DNA from: Akkermansiaceae bacterium
GTDB taxonomy: Bacteria; Verrucomicrobiota; Verrucomicrobiia; Verrucomicrobiales; Akkermansiaceae
Reading direction: 5' to 3'
NCBI GenBank assembly: GCA_023301765.1
Contig: JALZUC010000061.1
Location: forward strand, 1-34,485
Length of the DNA: 34,485 nucleotides
Part shown: in pieces, positions 6,843-15,908 of the stretch
How the letters are laid out: each line of letters opens with the position of its first letter
How positions within the stretch are numbered: the first letter of the stretch is position 1
The notes under the pieces: generated by a model
Databases searched by the model: none
Told to the model about the DNA's origin: nothing
Seen by the model: the letters and a program-made list of their open reading frames with translations, nothing else
Program-made: the position numbers and the translations under genes

Positions 6843-8084
6843 ATGAAAAAACAACTATTTACAGGTGCTATCACATTGGCAGCTATAGGAGCGGTTTCCG
6901 CCCAAGGCTTATATGATGTTGCTCCAAACGATGATGCCAAGGAGAGTTTACCTATTAAATGGTCTGCGGGTGCCACTCTTAGTTATGATGATAACGTAAC
7001 TCCTACCGTTCAATCAGGTCCAGGTTTTGAAGATGATGCTACATCTATAAATGCTTATGTAGGTGCCGCATTCGTAAGTGTTACACCACAAACTACATGG
7101 GATGTTTACGCGCGTGTTGGTGGTATTTTTTACTTCGATGAACCTGAAGCAAGTGGTAACGATGTTTTTGGGCAAGGAAGAGTAGGTGCTAACTGGGCGC
7201 ATCGCGTAAGTGAGCGTCTCCGCTTTAGTAGTCGTAACTATGTAGCTTATGAATTGGAGCCTGATTTCACCCAAGGTGTTACTACAGATCGCCAAGTTGA
7301 AGAATATCTACATTATCAAACAGACAATGCCGTTGGGTATCGTTGGACTGAGCGTCTTGCCACCTACACAGGCGTCAGACTAAGAGGAATTGAGTTTGAC
7401 GATGATTTCGACGGTAATGACCGTTTTATTTACAGCCTATACAACCAGTTCCGTTACAGTGCATCAGAGCAAACTATCTGGACTCTTGACTACAGGTATA
7501 GCAAGACAGATGCATCTGGTGCAGCTTCTGATTCCACTAACCAGTTTGTTACTTTAGGTGTTGAGCACCGCTACAGCCCGAACTCAGTATTCGCTGTTAA
7601 AGCCGGTGTTCAGATTCGTGACGTTGATGGTGGCGAAGATAGCTCTAACCCATTTTTGGAGGCAGCCGTTCGGACACGTGTAAATCAGCAGTTTAGTTTC
7701 CGTGCGTTTGCGCGTTATAGCGTGGAGGACTACGGAACTAGCTTTGGTAACCATACTTTCGATACGAACAACACGCTACGTATTGGTCTCACAGGTAATT
7801 ATGAGGTTTCACCCAAGCTAACACTGAATGCAGGTTTGAACTATATTCAGACGGATCAAGAGGATGGACGTTTTCTCAACGGTCAATCAGTTGATGATCT
7901 GGACACAGATTTGATTAACCTTTTTGTTGGCTTTTCTTATCAGCTAAATCAAGGGGTTTACCTTACAGGTTCATATAACTTCACTGACAGTGATGCAAGT
8001 GGTGGAGAGCCAACAGGGGGAACGGCAGCTTCTCGCACATATGACCGTAATCGCGTATCACTTGGTGTTAACGTAGAGTTCTAA
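6843..8084 (+). CDS. Outer-membrane beta-barrel protein (porin-like, exopolysaccharide-associated)
   Basis: The protein has 413 residues, with a signal peptide ending AVSAQ. The mature chain is made of alternating amphipathic strands rich in aromatic, Asp, Asn and Thr residues (examples: WSAGATLSYDDNVTP, TWDVYARVGG, TLRIGLTGNYEV), ending in NRVSLGVNVEF, the C-terminal Phe signal of Gram-negative barrels. It resembles the putative beta-barrel porin 2 family (EpsL/BBP2-like). These are commonly encoded with Wza/Wzz genes and are thought to form or support the outer-membrane exit of a polysaccharide. A strong terminator follows directly. Confidence 0.85.
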   Translation: MKKQLFTGAITLAAIGAVSAQGLYDVAPNDDAKESLPIKWSAGATLSYDDNVTPTVQSGPGFEDDATSINAYVGAAFVSVTPQTTWDVYARVGGIFYFDEPEASGNDVFGQGRVGANWAHRVSERLRFSSRNYVAYELEPDFTQGVTTDRQVEEYLHYQTDNAVGYRWTERLATYTGVRLRGIEFDDDFDGNDRFIYSLYNQFRYSASEQTIWTLDYRYSKTDASGAASDSTNQFVTLGVEHRYSPNSVFAVKAGVQIRDVDGGEDSSNPFLEAAVRTRVNQQFSFRAFARYSVEDYGTSFGNHTFDTNNTLRIGLTGNYEVSPKLTLNAGLNYIQTDQEDGRFLNGQSVDDLDTDLINLFVGFSYQLNQGVYLTGSYNFTDSDASGGEPTGGTAASRTYDRNRVSLGVNVEF

Positions 8085-8113
8085 TTTCACTAGTAAGTAA
8101 GTTTCTTATTTAA

Positions 8114-8148
8114 GTCATCACGATGTAACACATTGTGATGGCTTTTTT
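8114..8148 (+). terminator. Rho-independent terminator after the beta-barrel gene
   Basis: GTCATCACGAT pairs with ATTGTGATGGC (11 positions, two G-U) around a 7-nt loop, then six T residues. It separates the barrel gene from the kinase/export genes, which therefore probably have their own promoter. Confidence 0.93.
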
Positions 8149-8203
8149 ATTTACAATATGATTAAATTCGCTGAGAAGAGGTTAGCTTCGCGCGCTCCTA
8201 GTT

Positions 8204-8220
8204 GATACGATACTCGTATC
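8204..8220. repeat. Inverted repeat upstream of the tyrosine kinase gene
   Basis: GATACGA and TCGTATC pair perfectly across a TAC spacer, 48 nt before the preferred kinase start. There is no U-tract, so an operator for a dimeric regulator or a 5' leader hairpin is more likely than a terminator. Confidence 0.5.
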
Positions 8221-8268
8221 TGACCAGCTCCAATATAGGAATTGGGAATTTTTACTTTACCATACAGT

Positions 8269-10419
8269 ATGCAACAGCAAAATTTTGAGCAAAACGAAGC
8301 ATCTTTACATGCCATTGATTATTGGCAGGTACTTAAAAATCGATGGGGAGTGATATTATTGACATTTCTTTTAGTGCTGTTGACCGCTGCGGTTATCACA
8401 TATGTGATGCCCAGAAAGTATCAAAGTGCGGCACTCGTTGAGGTGAAGCCTATTGTAGATGTTGACCCTACTTTTTCTCGTGCTGGTGGCACAGGTCCTG
8501 TGATGACAAGACAATTCATGAATACTCAATTTGAGATCATTGTCGCACCAGCGACTCTTGAATTAGCTATTGGCAAAAAACAACTAGAGACCCGCTGGAA
8601 AGAAAATCGTAAAACCGTACTGAAAATTTTAAGTAGAATAGTTCAAACACGACAAAAAAAGGGAACTGATCTAATAGAGATTTCAGTGACGCATAGGGAT
8701 AAAGAGGATGCTCAAGCTGTGGCGGAAGCAATATATCAAGCGTATGAAGAACGCCGTAATAACCTAGAGCTAAATTTGCGTAAGGATCAGCTAAAGGCGA
8801 TTCAAGTAGAACTTCAGAATAAAGATGACCGTGTAGCCGAGATGCGTAAACGGCTCATGGATATTGCTGAAAAGGTAGGAGTGATATGGCTTGAGAATGA
8901 ACAAGGGGGAAGAACTATTGGCGGAGGTTCTGAACTGCGAGATTTAGCCGAGACGCAGCTCTACAACGCAAAGAGAGATCAAGAGGCGGTATCGTCTCAG
9001 ATTAATAAATTACTAACGTTAGATGAGAACGAATTAGTTAGTGTGGCTGCTGAGCTTCCGGATGTAGGATTTGGGCAAACTTATAATGAATTTGTAGGCG
9101 CTAAGCGTGATGTCCAAGTTATGAAGGCTCAAGGCTTAGGTGAAAATCACCCTGATATCGTAGCTCGTAGAACAATGATCGATGAACTACAATCAAGTCT
9201 GAAGAAAAGGGCAGTCAATGTTAGAGATAATTTGAAATATAAGCTTACTCAAATTGAGGAAAGAGTTGAGAAAATGAAAGAGGTGCTCGAAGACCAGCAA
9301 ACTAGAGGTACTGAGCGTGCACGAGCTTACCAAGAATTTAATATAGCTCGAAAAGAATATCAGACGGCACAGAATATTAAAGATCAGATGCAGGTCAAAT
9401 TTGACATTGAAAACACTAAATTAATTGTTCCTCCTACGAATATTATTGTACACCAAGTGCCAGAAATTGGTGATGACCCTGTAAGTCCTAATGTTCCGCT
9501 GAATTTGGCGTTGGGAGCAGTCGTGGGGCTTATATTTGGTGTGGGTATTGCGTTTTGTCTCGAGTATCTTGATACTTCTGTGAAAAGCTTGGAAGATGTT
9601 GAGCTATATTTGAAAGTTCCTGTACTAGCAGTAGTTCCGCAAGACGTGGGTGTACTTCATAAACAAAGTGGGATGAGCCCGGATGCTGAAGCATATCGTA
9701 TTCTCAGGACCAATATTGAGTTCAACCGAAAAAATCCTGATGATAACTCTATCACAGTGGTTTCCGGAGGTGCTGGTGAGGGTAAATCAACTACGCTTGT
9801 GAACTTGGCCTATATATGCGCCCAGGGTGGTTACACTACATTGATGATTGATGCGGATTTACGTCGTCCTCGGTTACATACATTCTTTGATATTAATAAC
9901 TCGGTAGGACTTACAAACTACCTTACTACTGATCTTCTTTTAGAAGATGTTATTTTACAGACCCCTGTGGATAACCTATACTTCATGCCCTCGGGTATTC
10001 TGCCTGCGGATGCAGCTGGTATACTAAATACTAGACGTATGTCTGAGTTAATTCAAGACGTGAAGCAGCGCTTCGATCTTGTTTTAGTGGATTCTCCTCC
10101 GATCCTTGGAGTAAGTGATGCCTCTGTCTTGGCAAGTGAGGTAGACCTTACTATGATAGTGGTACAGCATCGGAAGTTACCGCGTAATATGCTATTACGT
10201 GTTAAGCAGGCTGTTGAGAATGTAGGTGGCCATGTGATAGGTGTTGTTCTTAATAATGTGGATGTCAGAAGTGATAACCAGTATCAATATTATACCAGTT
10301 ACTACACTTATTACACCCCTACCACTGGAGAAGAGATTGTTAATGATGCGTCACCTGCATATGCTGTGTCAGGTAAGTCTAATAAGACATCTCGAAAACA
10401 AGACGAAGATTTGTATTAA
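8269..10419 (+). CDS. Wzz-type chain-length protein fused to bacterial tyrosine autokinase (BY-kinase)
   Basis: The protein is about 716 residues from ATG at 8269; the frame extends back to a TTG at 8242, but that start is less likely. Order: N-terminal TM helix (VILLTFLLVLLTAAVITYV), Wzz domain, long coiled-coil section (about residues 165-375), a PVSPNVPLN motif before the second TM helix (LALGAVVGLIFGVG), then the cytoplasmic kinase. The kinase has Walker A GGAGEGKST (Lys506), Walker A' LMIDADLRRPR, and Walker B LVLVDSPP. The C-terminus holds a tyrosine cluster (YQYYTSYYTYY) and a final DEDLY, the expected autophosphorylation sites. It controls polymer length and export through cyclic phosphorylation at the inner membrane. 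It lies 53 nt upstream of the Wza-like gene. Confidence 0.93.
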   Translation: MQQQNFEQNEASLHAIDYWQVLKNRWGVILLTFLLVLLTAAVITYVMPRKYQSAALVEVKPIVDVDPTFSRAGGTGPVMTRQFMNTQFEIIVAPATLELAIGKKQLETRWKENRKTVLKILSRIVQTRQKKGTDLIEISVTHRDKEDAQAVAEAIYQAYEERRNNLELNLRKDQLKAIQVELQNKDDRVAEMRKRLMDIAEKVGVIWLENEQGGRTIGGGSELRDLAETQLYNAKRDQEAVSSQINKLLTLDENELVSVAAELPDVGFGQTYNEFVGAKRDVQVMKAQGLGENHPDIVARRTMIDELQSSLKKRAVNVRDNLKYKLTQIEERVEKMKEVLEDQQTRGTERARAYQEFNIARKEYQTAQNIKDQMQVKFDIENTKLIVPPTNIIVHQVPEIGDDPVSPNVPLNLALGAVVGLIFGVGIAFCLEYLDTSVKSLEDVELYLKVPVLAVVPQDVGVLHKQSGMSPDAEAYRILRTNIEFNRKNPDDNSITVVSGGAGEGKSTTLVNLAYICAQGGYTTLMIDADLRRPRLHTFFDINNSVGLTNYLTTDLLLEDVILQTPVDNLYFMPSGILPADAAGILNTRRMSELIQDVKQRFDLVLVDSPPILGVSDASVLASEVDLTMIVVQHRKLPRNMLLRVKQAVENVGGHVIGVVLNNVDVRSDNQYQYYTSYYTYYTPTTGEEIVNDASPAYAVSGKSNKTSRKQDEDLY

Positions 10420-10472
10420 TCATTCCGTCTGATAAATTAGTAAATTGTTGGTTTAGAAAGCCCATTAAAATT

Positions 10473-11054
10473 ATGAATAAATTATATAAATTAATAACAT
10501 TACTGCTAGTTAGTATGCTTAGTTATGGAACTGTCTCTGCACAGGCAATCTCCAAAAAAGAGATACTAGAAATTACTATTAAAGGGGTACCTGCAACGGA
10601 GCAAACACGTATTGCTGGTAGATACGTTGTAAGTCCTGAGGGGTTTATCTTTTTACCTTTAATCAAAAACGGTATCCAGGCTAGCGGCAAGTCTAGTTCT
10701 TCACTTGCACGAAATATAGAAGCTGCTTATCGCGGTGCGGAGATGTATGAAAATCCTCGGATCACAGTATTATCAACAAAGGACAATGCTAATGTTAACA
10801 TTGATGCGCAATTAATTAGTATCGGAGGTTTCGTTAAGGCTCCTGGTCAAAGGCCCTATACGCGTGGCATGACATTATTCCAAGCTGTTGCAGCCGCCGG
10901 TGGAGAAAGTGCCTTTGGGTCTATCAGGCGCGTAGAGCTACACCGTAATGGTAAGAAATGGACGTATGATTTGAGAAATGCACAGCATATGAGAGTGAAA
11001 ATTTACCCTCATGATACCATTAACGTACCACAGAAAAAGTGGGACGGATCATAG
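10473..11054 (+). CDS. Short polysaccharide export protein (Wza-like, SLBB)
   Basis: The protein has 193 residues with a signal peptide (cleavage near VSAQA) and no lipobox Cys. The Poly_export domain (GRYVVSPEGFIFLPLI, then SSLARNIEAAYRG and NPRITVLS) is followed by one SLBB-type domain (ISIGGFVKAPGQRPYTRGMTLFQAVAAAGG). It is about half the length of E. coli Wza and lacks the C-terminal helix that makes Wza's outer-membrane pore. Export across the outer membrane may therefore depend on a separate barrel, such as the product encoded at 6843-8084. It probably shares a transcript with the kinase. Confidence 0.9.
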   Translation: MNKLYKLITLLLVSMLSYGTVSAQAISKKEILEITIKGVPATEQTRIAGRYVVSPEGFIFLPLIKNGIQASGKSSSSLARNIEAAYRGAEMYENPRITVLSTKDNANVNIDAQLISIGGFVKAPGQRPYTRGMTLFQAVAAAGGESAFGSIRRVELHRNGKKWTYDLRNAQHMRVKIYPHDTINVPQKKWDGS

Positions 11055-11216
11055 GTTTATTTCAGAAATGATAAATAGCAATAGTCGATATATATTGGCA
11101 TTGCTATCATTAACATGAGTTTTAATTAGGCTACGCTATAGTTTCTTATAGAAACAAATATTGTGTATCCTGATTGAAAGCTTAGCTAGTTTAATACAGC
11201 TTATAGCCTCATTTGC

Positions 11217-11252
11217 ATTTGGGATTAATCCACAGGGGTTCCCAAATTTTTT
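11217..11252 (+). terminator. Rho-independent terminator of the kinase/export unit
   Basis: ATTTGGGA pairs with TCCCAAAT around a 15-nt loop and is followed by TTTTT. It lies about 160 nt past the export gene, leaving a long 3' untranslated region. Confidence 0.75.
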
Positions 11253-11271
11253 GATCCTAATCTAACGTGTT

Positions 11272-11379
11272 TTAGAAAGAGCCGATCATACCGCAGACCT
11301 TGTAGACTGAGTATACGAAGGTAATAAATAAGATGATGACAAAGGCTTTAGCGCAATTTTCAATAGATGTGCGAGTCAT
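11272..11379 (-). CDS. Small single-pass membrane peptide (35 residues)
   Basis: The ORF reads MTRTSIENCAKAFV, then a hydrophobic helix (IILFITFVYSVY), then KVCGMIGSF and TAA. The helix, positive N-terminus and two flanking cysteines look like a genuine small membrane protein rather than chance. No Shine-Dalgarno sequence is visible, but that is common in this window. It faces the kinase/export operon, whose terminator lies just past its stop. Function unknown; it could be spurious. Confidence 0.45.
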   Translation of the reverse strand: MTRTSIENCAKAFVIILFITFVYSVYKVCGMIGSF

Positions 11380-11525
11380 GATAGATTAAGTTAATGTGTA
11401 ATTATTTAGTGCTAGATGAGCTGGCTTGTACGCGGGATAAGCTTGAAGGTCAAGACTTCGACTTATGTACCATTTAATCATATTTACTATTTTCTAATTT
11501 TACTGATTATTTATAGTATTTGGGT

Positions 11526-12026
11526 ATGAGAAATTTAGCATTGTGTCTGTCTAGTCTCTTGATGGTTAGTGTATTAGTTTCCTGTGGTAATGGCTATAGT
11601 GGTTACATGCAAAGGCCATACTCGATTCGTGGAGAAAGCTATCAGCCTATGTCTGTGGGTAGTGCCTTAAATTACGAAGAGGTGGGCATAGCATCATGGT
11701 ATGACGAAAGTAGTTATTTGGGTCTAAAGCGAGGAAACACATCACTAGGAGAAAAAGTGATGCCTTGGCACATATCGGCTGCGCATAAAACTTTGCCACT
11801 ACCTTGTATCGTGAAAGTTACTAACTTAGAGAATGGTAAATCATTGAAGATGAGAGTGAATGACCGAGGCCCGTTTATACCATTACGCATCATTGACGTT
11901 ACTCCGCGAGCAGCGGCTAAATTAGGGTTTAAAAAAGACGGTTTAACAGAGGTAAATGTGAAGGTTTTGAGCGTAGGGGATGGAAAGTATAAACAAAAAG
12001 CGCGGAAGTCGTGGTTGTGGTGGTAA
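11526..12026 (+). CDS. RlpA-like lipoprotein, double-psi beta-barrel
   Basis: The protein has 166 residues from ATG at 11526; an in-frame TTG two codons earlier is less likely. It has a lipoprotein signal with lipobox LVSC (Cys near residue 20), then a Ser/Tyr-rich spacer. The DPBB domain shows GIASWYDES, the ISAAHKTLPLPCIVKVTNLENGK segment and RVNDRGPF, whose Asp is catalytic in RlpA lytic transglycosylases, then IIDVTPRAAAKLGF. There is no SPOR domain, so septal targeting by that route is absent. The last residues are basic and aromatic (KARKSWLWW). RlpA enzymes cleave peptidoglycan glycan strands lacking stem peptides. Confidence 0.9.
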   Translation: MRNLALCLSSLLMVSVLVSCGNGYSGYMQRPYSIRGESYQPMSVGSALNYEEVGIASWYDESSYLGLKRGNTSLGEKVMPWHISAAHKTLPLPCIVKVTNLENGKSLKMRVNDRGPFIPLRIIDVTPRAAAKLGFKKDGLTEVNVKVLSVGDGKYKQKARKSWLWW

Positions 12027-12091
12027 TAGCCCTTTTTTGCATATGAGTTCGTTATTCTTGCGGTTGATAGGAGGAGGCGTTATACAAGGTC

Positions 12092-13276
12092 ATGATATAT
12101 CTTGATTCTAATGCAACGACTCAGCTGCATCCAGAGGTGCTTGAGGCGATGATGCCTTTTTTCACGAATCAGTGGTATAATCCATCTAGTGGGTATCGTG
12201 CTGCTAAGACTGTGAGGAATGCATTAGACTTAGCGCATGAGCAAGTAGCAGCTCTTATTAATGCTAAGCCTGAAGAAATAGTAATGACTGGCTGTGGTAC
12301 TGAAGCTAATAATGCAGTACTGAGGTCAGCAGCTACGCAGGGAACTGATAGAAATCGCTTTGTCACTAGTGAAATTGAACACAGTGCTATACTGAGGTAT
12401 AGTGAATCACAGGCTGAATCTAGCGCTCTGGAGGTTGAGAAAGTGGCTGTAGATAGTAGTGGGCGGTTACTTTTAGAAAATTTTGAAAGAGCCTTAACAA
12501 ATGGTGATAGTATTTTAGCTTCGATCATGTGGGCAAATAATGAGACTGGGGTGATCCAGCCAATAGCAGAGGCCGCAGCGATAGCGCATAAACATGGTGC
12601 TGCCTTTCATTCTGACGCTATTCAAGCCATAGGGAAAACTCCGGTGGATGTAAGGGCCTCAGAAGTTGATTTTCTTTCTATCTCCGGGCATAAATTTCAT
12701 GCACCTAAGGGGGTTGGCGCCGTTTATATACGGGAAGGTATTAGGTTTGATCCACTCCTACGTGGTGGTGGACAAGAAGCGGGTCGAAGGAGCGGGACTG
12801 AAAACGTAGCATCTATTGTAGGCCTTGGAAAGGCGGCTGAAATTATGAAGCAACGCTTAGATGCTGATGGTCATGCAGATGTTAAAAGTATGCGCGATCA
12901 TTTAGAAATACGTTTATTAAGAGAGATTGAGGGTGTTTATGTGAATGGCTCTCTAGATCATCGTACGGTCAATACTAGCCATGTGTCATTTGACCAATGT
13001 GAGGCAGCAGGCCTTCTAATTCTACTAGACGAATATGGTGTGCAGTGCTCGGCTGGTAGTGCCTGTATGACGGGAAAGCAAAAGCCGTCCCACGTGCAGA
13101 CAGCTATGGGGATCTCTCCAGAACTAGCTAAGAGTAGTCTACGTATTTCATTCTCTATTTTTAATACTATTGAGGAATGCGACCTAGCTGTGGATGCTAT
13201 TAAAAAGGCTGTCAGAAAATTACGAAGTGTACAAGGTGGCCCTGGTGTAGGGCCCGTACAAATCTATACAGATTAA
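12092..13276 (+). CDS. Cysteine desulfurase (NifS/IscS-like)
   Basis: The protein has 394 residues. This PLP enzyme removes sulfur from cysteine for Fe-S clusters and thiolated cofactors, and some members release selenium from selenocysteine. Visible: YLDSNATTQ at the N-terminus, MTGCGTEANNA, the His in SEIEHSA, FHSDAIQAIGK, the PLP lysine in SISGHKFHAPKG, and the mobile-loop cysteine in CSAGSACMTG. It has no iscR or iscU neighbour, so its main sulfur acceptor cannot be told. Its stop lies 5 bp from the convergent hom stop. A link to the predicted selenoproteins in this window is possible but speculative. Confidence 0.94.
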   Translation: MIYLDSNATTQLHPEVLEAMMPFFTNQWYNPSSGYRAAKTVRNALDLAHEQVAALINAKPEEIVMTGCGTEANNAVLRSAATQGTDRNRFVTSEIEHSAILRYSESQAESSALEVEKVAVDSSGRLLLENFERALTNGDSILASIMWANNETGVIQPIAEAAAIAHKHGAAFHSDAIQAIGKTPVDVRASEVDFLSISGHKFHAPKGVGAVYIREGIRFDPLLRGGGQEAGRRSGTENVASIVGLGKAAEIMKQRLDADGHADVKSMRDHLEIRLLREIEGVYVNGSLDHRTVNTSHVSFDQCEAAGLLILLDEYGVQCSAGSACMTGKQKPSHVQTAMGISPELAKSSLRISFSIFNTIEECDLAVDAIKKAVRKLRSVQGGPGVGPVQIYTD

Positions 13277-13281
13277 CTTAT

Positions 13282-14592
13282 TTAGCTTAAACTCTCGATG
13301 CGGAAGACTACTGGGCGAGAGTTTACACAGCTTAGTGATTCTATCTTCTTTAACGTTTCTTTGAGAAGGCCAAAGCGGCAGGTGTGCAGCTGGAATACCA
13401 TATCTACAAAAGCAGCATCTGGATTATTAGGGTCAACTGGTGAATGGGTGCCAGATATTCCAATGCCTGCATCAGCAAGTTTAGTAGCAATTTCTGCTAC
13501 TACACCCACCTGATCAGTAACATCAAAGCGGACGTAATACGGAGTGCTGGTATCTTCTATCTCCATAAGCTCGCCCTTGTCCTTATAGGGTAAAAAGCCT
13601 CGGTGTTTTACATCTTTTGTAAGCGTGTTTCGAGCGGCTTCTACTATGTCGGCGACTACGGATGATGCCGTGGGCTCCTTACCAGCGCCCTTACCGTAGA
13701 ATAATGAATCACCTGCGGCATCCCCTTTTATTGCTAGAGCATTGTAAACGCCGTTGACATTGGAGAGAACATGACTGGCAGGGATAAATGAGGGTTGAGT
13801 GCGTAGCTCTATGGTGCCGTCAACGTGTTCTCGAACTACACAAAGTAGTTTAACTACGTAGCCAAGTTGTTTGGCGAATTCAATATCCATGGTACGTACA
13901 CGCTCAATTCCCCGCACGTAGATTTTTTGAGGGTCAATCGTGAATCCATAGGCTAAGGAGGTTAAAAGGATCGCTTTGTGAGCTGCGTCCCAGCCGTTAA
14001 CATCTAGGGTTGGGTCTGCTTCCGCGTAACCTAGTTTTTGAGCCTCCCCTAGAGCTTCTGTATAGCCTAGTCCGGCCTCAGTCATGCGTTGAAGAATGTA
14101 GTTTGAGGTGCCGTTAATAATACCGGCCATAGACTCTATATTATTGCCAACAAAGGAATCTTGAACGGCCTTGATGATGGGGATAGCACCTGCCACAGCA
14201 GCTTCAAAATGAATTGGTGTATTGTGCTCGTTGGACAGTGCGAATAGTCCTTGGCCGCGTTCTGCTAGTAGGGCTTTATTACCTGTAACTACTGGTTTCC
14301 CGGCGGTGAGAGCAGCAGCTACGATGTCATATGCTGTTGTGGTTCCACCTATAAGCTCTACGACGATATCTACTGTAGGATCGTTGACTAAGTCTAACCA
14401 GTCAGTGGTAAAAAGATCTATATCTACCTGCGCTAACCTTGCTTTGTTGAGGTCCTTGATTGCGATACGATTGATAGTAACTTCTATACCGCTTCGATTA
14501 GAAATTAGATTACAGTTACGTTCCAGGGTTTCCCAAACACCTGTACCAACGGTACCAAAGCCGACTAATCCGATGCCAATTGTTTTGTTCAT
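13282..14592 (-). CDS. hom: Homoserine dehydrogenase with ACT domain
   Basis: The protein has 436 residues and catalyses NAD(P)-dependent reduction of aspartate semialdehyde to homoserine, the branch to threonine and methionine. The Rossmann start is GIGLVGFGTVGTGVWETL. Next come VVELIGGTTTAYD, VTGNKALLAERG, the AAVAGAIPIIKA region, NGTSNYILQRM, the catalytic-region motif ADPTLDVNGWDAAHKA, and the YVRFDVTDQVGV ACT domain near residue 355, which normally mediates threonine feedback. There is no aspartokinase fusion and no thrB/thrC neighbour. A good promoter is predicted at 14700-14728. Confidence 0.96.
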   Translation of the reverse strand: MNKTIGIGLVGFGTVGTGVWETLERNCNLISNRSGIEVTINRIAIKDLNKARLAQVDIDLFTTDWLDLVNDPTVDIVVELIGGTTTAYDIVAAALTAGKPVVTGNKALLAERGQGLFALSNEHNTPIHFEAAVAGAIPIIKAVQDSFVGNNIESMAGIINGTSNYILQRMTEAGLGYTEALGEAQKLGYAEADPTLDVNGWDAAHKAILLTSLAYGFTIDPQKIYVRGIERVRTMDIEFAKQLGYVVKLLCVVREHVDGTIELRTQPSFIPASHVLSNVNGVYNALAIKGDAAGDSLFYGKGAGKEPTASSVVADIVEAARNTLTKDVKHRGFLPYKDKGELMEIEDTSTPYYVRFDVTDQVGVVAEIATKLADAGIGISGTHSPVDPNNPDAAFVDMVFQLHTCRFGLLKETLKKIESLSCVNSRPVVFRIESLS

Positions 14593-14699
14593 AAAATGGT
14601 ATAATTATTTAAACTGTGAATAAAGTAAGTGAATGATGACTTTATAGGAGGGGGGATTGGTGCGCGTATCAGAGTAAATGACACGCGGGAGACATTTCA

Positions 14700-14728
14700 A
14701 CTATAGGTGTATTAGCTGATTTTGACAA
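14700..14728 (-). promoter_or_regulatory. Predicted sigma-70 promoter for hom
   Basis: On the minus strand TTGTCA (14723-14728) and TATAGT (14700-14705) are spaced 17 nt apart, each one base from consensus, leaving a leader of about 100 nt before the hom start. No riboswitch or leader peptide is recognised in that leader. Confidence 0.65.
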
Positions 14729-14830
14729 GTTTTGCTGCTTGTAGCATCTGAAGAATTAGCCAGAACGTGGGAGAGGGTGACTCGGTAAGCCTCATTAGCC
14801 CAAGTTCTTATTTGTTTTAAGGGGTGATAC

Positions 14831-15862
14831 TTATGATTTTTTAAACACAAGGTATACCCCACCCACTAGCCCCCAAAAAGCGTGGAATAGAAACCCAATC
14901 AATGATGCCGAAACTGAGGAGCTAGTCTCAATATTTGCGAGATCACTTACCAGAAAATCGAATGTGCGTTCGCGTAAGCCAAGACCAGAGATGGTGATGG
15001 GAAGTGAGCTTACCAGATCAACGATAGGCATAACAGTGAGTATGGTACTAACCGTAACATTTTCTCCAATAGTTCTTAGGCTAACATAAAAACAGAGGAA
15101 ATAGGGAGCGGAGACAAAAAGTGATGCCGTGAGTGCTATACTAATTGCCCTATAGTTAGCGCGAAAGGTATTTAAGGATGCAGTGATAGATGAGACGTGT
15201 TTGTGAGTAGCTATGCGAGGTAGTTTGGCGAGGAGTTTTTCTAGTATTTTATCCGAGCTGATGACTAATAATATGAGAATACAAAAGATGCCAGCTAGCT
15301 GAAATACTGTGGTTAGCATAAATACCTGACGAACTGCTGTGATCTCTGTGGCGGTTATTGTGCCTGTAACCCAGCCAAAGTAGAGGAATATTAAAGCTGC
15401 TGAGACCAAGCCTACCATATGGTCTGCCATCACAGTCATGGTAATAATTACTTTTTTATTAGGATGACGCCGCATGATACTTATCATTTTCATGGCATCT
15501 CCAGCAGCTGTACCTAACGAGGCTACAGTAAATAATGCGGCAATGAGAGTGAGTCTAACAATATATGATAAACTTACCGTAATTGAGACTGCGCGTAATA
15601 GTATGTATAGGCGTAATGCAGAGGCAAACAGAGCGATACCGGCTAAAGAAATACCAGCACAGAGAAAGATTGGGGAACGGAGAGCTAGATGGAAATTTTC
15701 TATTAAAGCTTGCTTGTCTTCCACGAGGCTAAAAGCCCAGTAAAGGAATATTCCCGTGCCTATAAATTTAATTAAAAAGAGTAATGCGGACTTAAGTCCA
15801 GAGTTTTTCTTTTTCTGCTGAAACTCTGTAGACGAGTTCTGATAGTCATCAGTTAGTTTCAT
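14831..15862 (-). CDS. Flippase-like membrane protein (UPF0104 / LPG synthase TM region family)
   Basis: The protein has 343 residues with about eight hydrophobic helices after a polar N-terminus (about 25 residues rich in Gln, Lys and Ser). Family signatures include TLIAALFTVASLGTAAGDAMK and the late LPITISGLGLRERTFDFL motif. It has only the transmembrane region, with no C-terminal synthase domain. Family members are proposed lipid flippases or glycolipid-pathway proteins; HpnL of hopanoid loci is, as I recall, a related type. It lies 46 nt downstream of the MMPL exporter gene and is almost certainly co-transcribed with it, pointing to shared lipid transport. Confidence 0.85.
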   Translation of the reverse strand: MKLTDDYQNSSTEFQQKKKNSGLKSALLFLIKFIGTGIFLYWAFSLVEDKQALIENFHLALRSPIFLCAGISLAGIALFASALRLYILLRAVSITVSLSYIVRLTLIAALFTVASLGTAAGDAMKMISIMRRHPNKKVIITMTVMADHMVGLVSAALIFLYFGWVTGTITATEITAVRQVFMLTTVFQLAGIFCILILLVISSDKILEKLLAKLPRIATHKHVSSITASLNTFRANYRAISIALTASLFVSAPYFLCFYVSLRTIGENVTVSTILTVMPIVDLVSSLPITISGLGLRERTFDFLVSDLANIETSSSVSASLIGFLFHAFWGLVGGVYLVFKKS

Positions 15863-15908
15863 ACTTCATTACTTGGTTGATACACCTAGAGTATGCAGAG
15901 GGATTTTA

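Larger units (their letters stand above)
11055..11525. other. Intergenic region between export gene and RlpA gene
   Basis: The stretch holds an 8-bp inverted repeat (ATAGCAAT at 11075-11082 with ATTGCTAT at 11100-11107), the terminator at 11217-11252 and a 35-codon ORF on the minus strand at 11272-11379. The remaining AT-rich part (11380-11525) shows no other gene and may hold the promoters of the small ORF and the RlpA gene. Confidence 0.6.
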
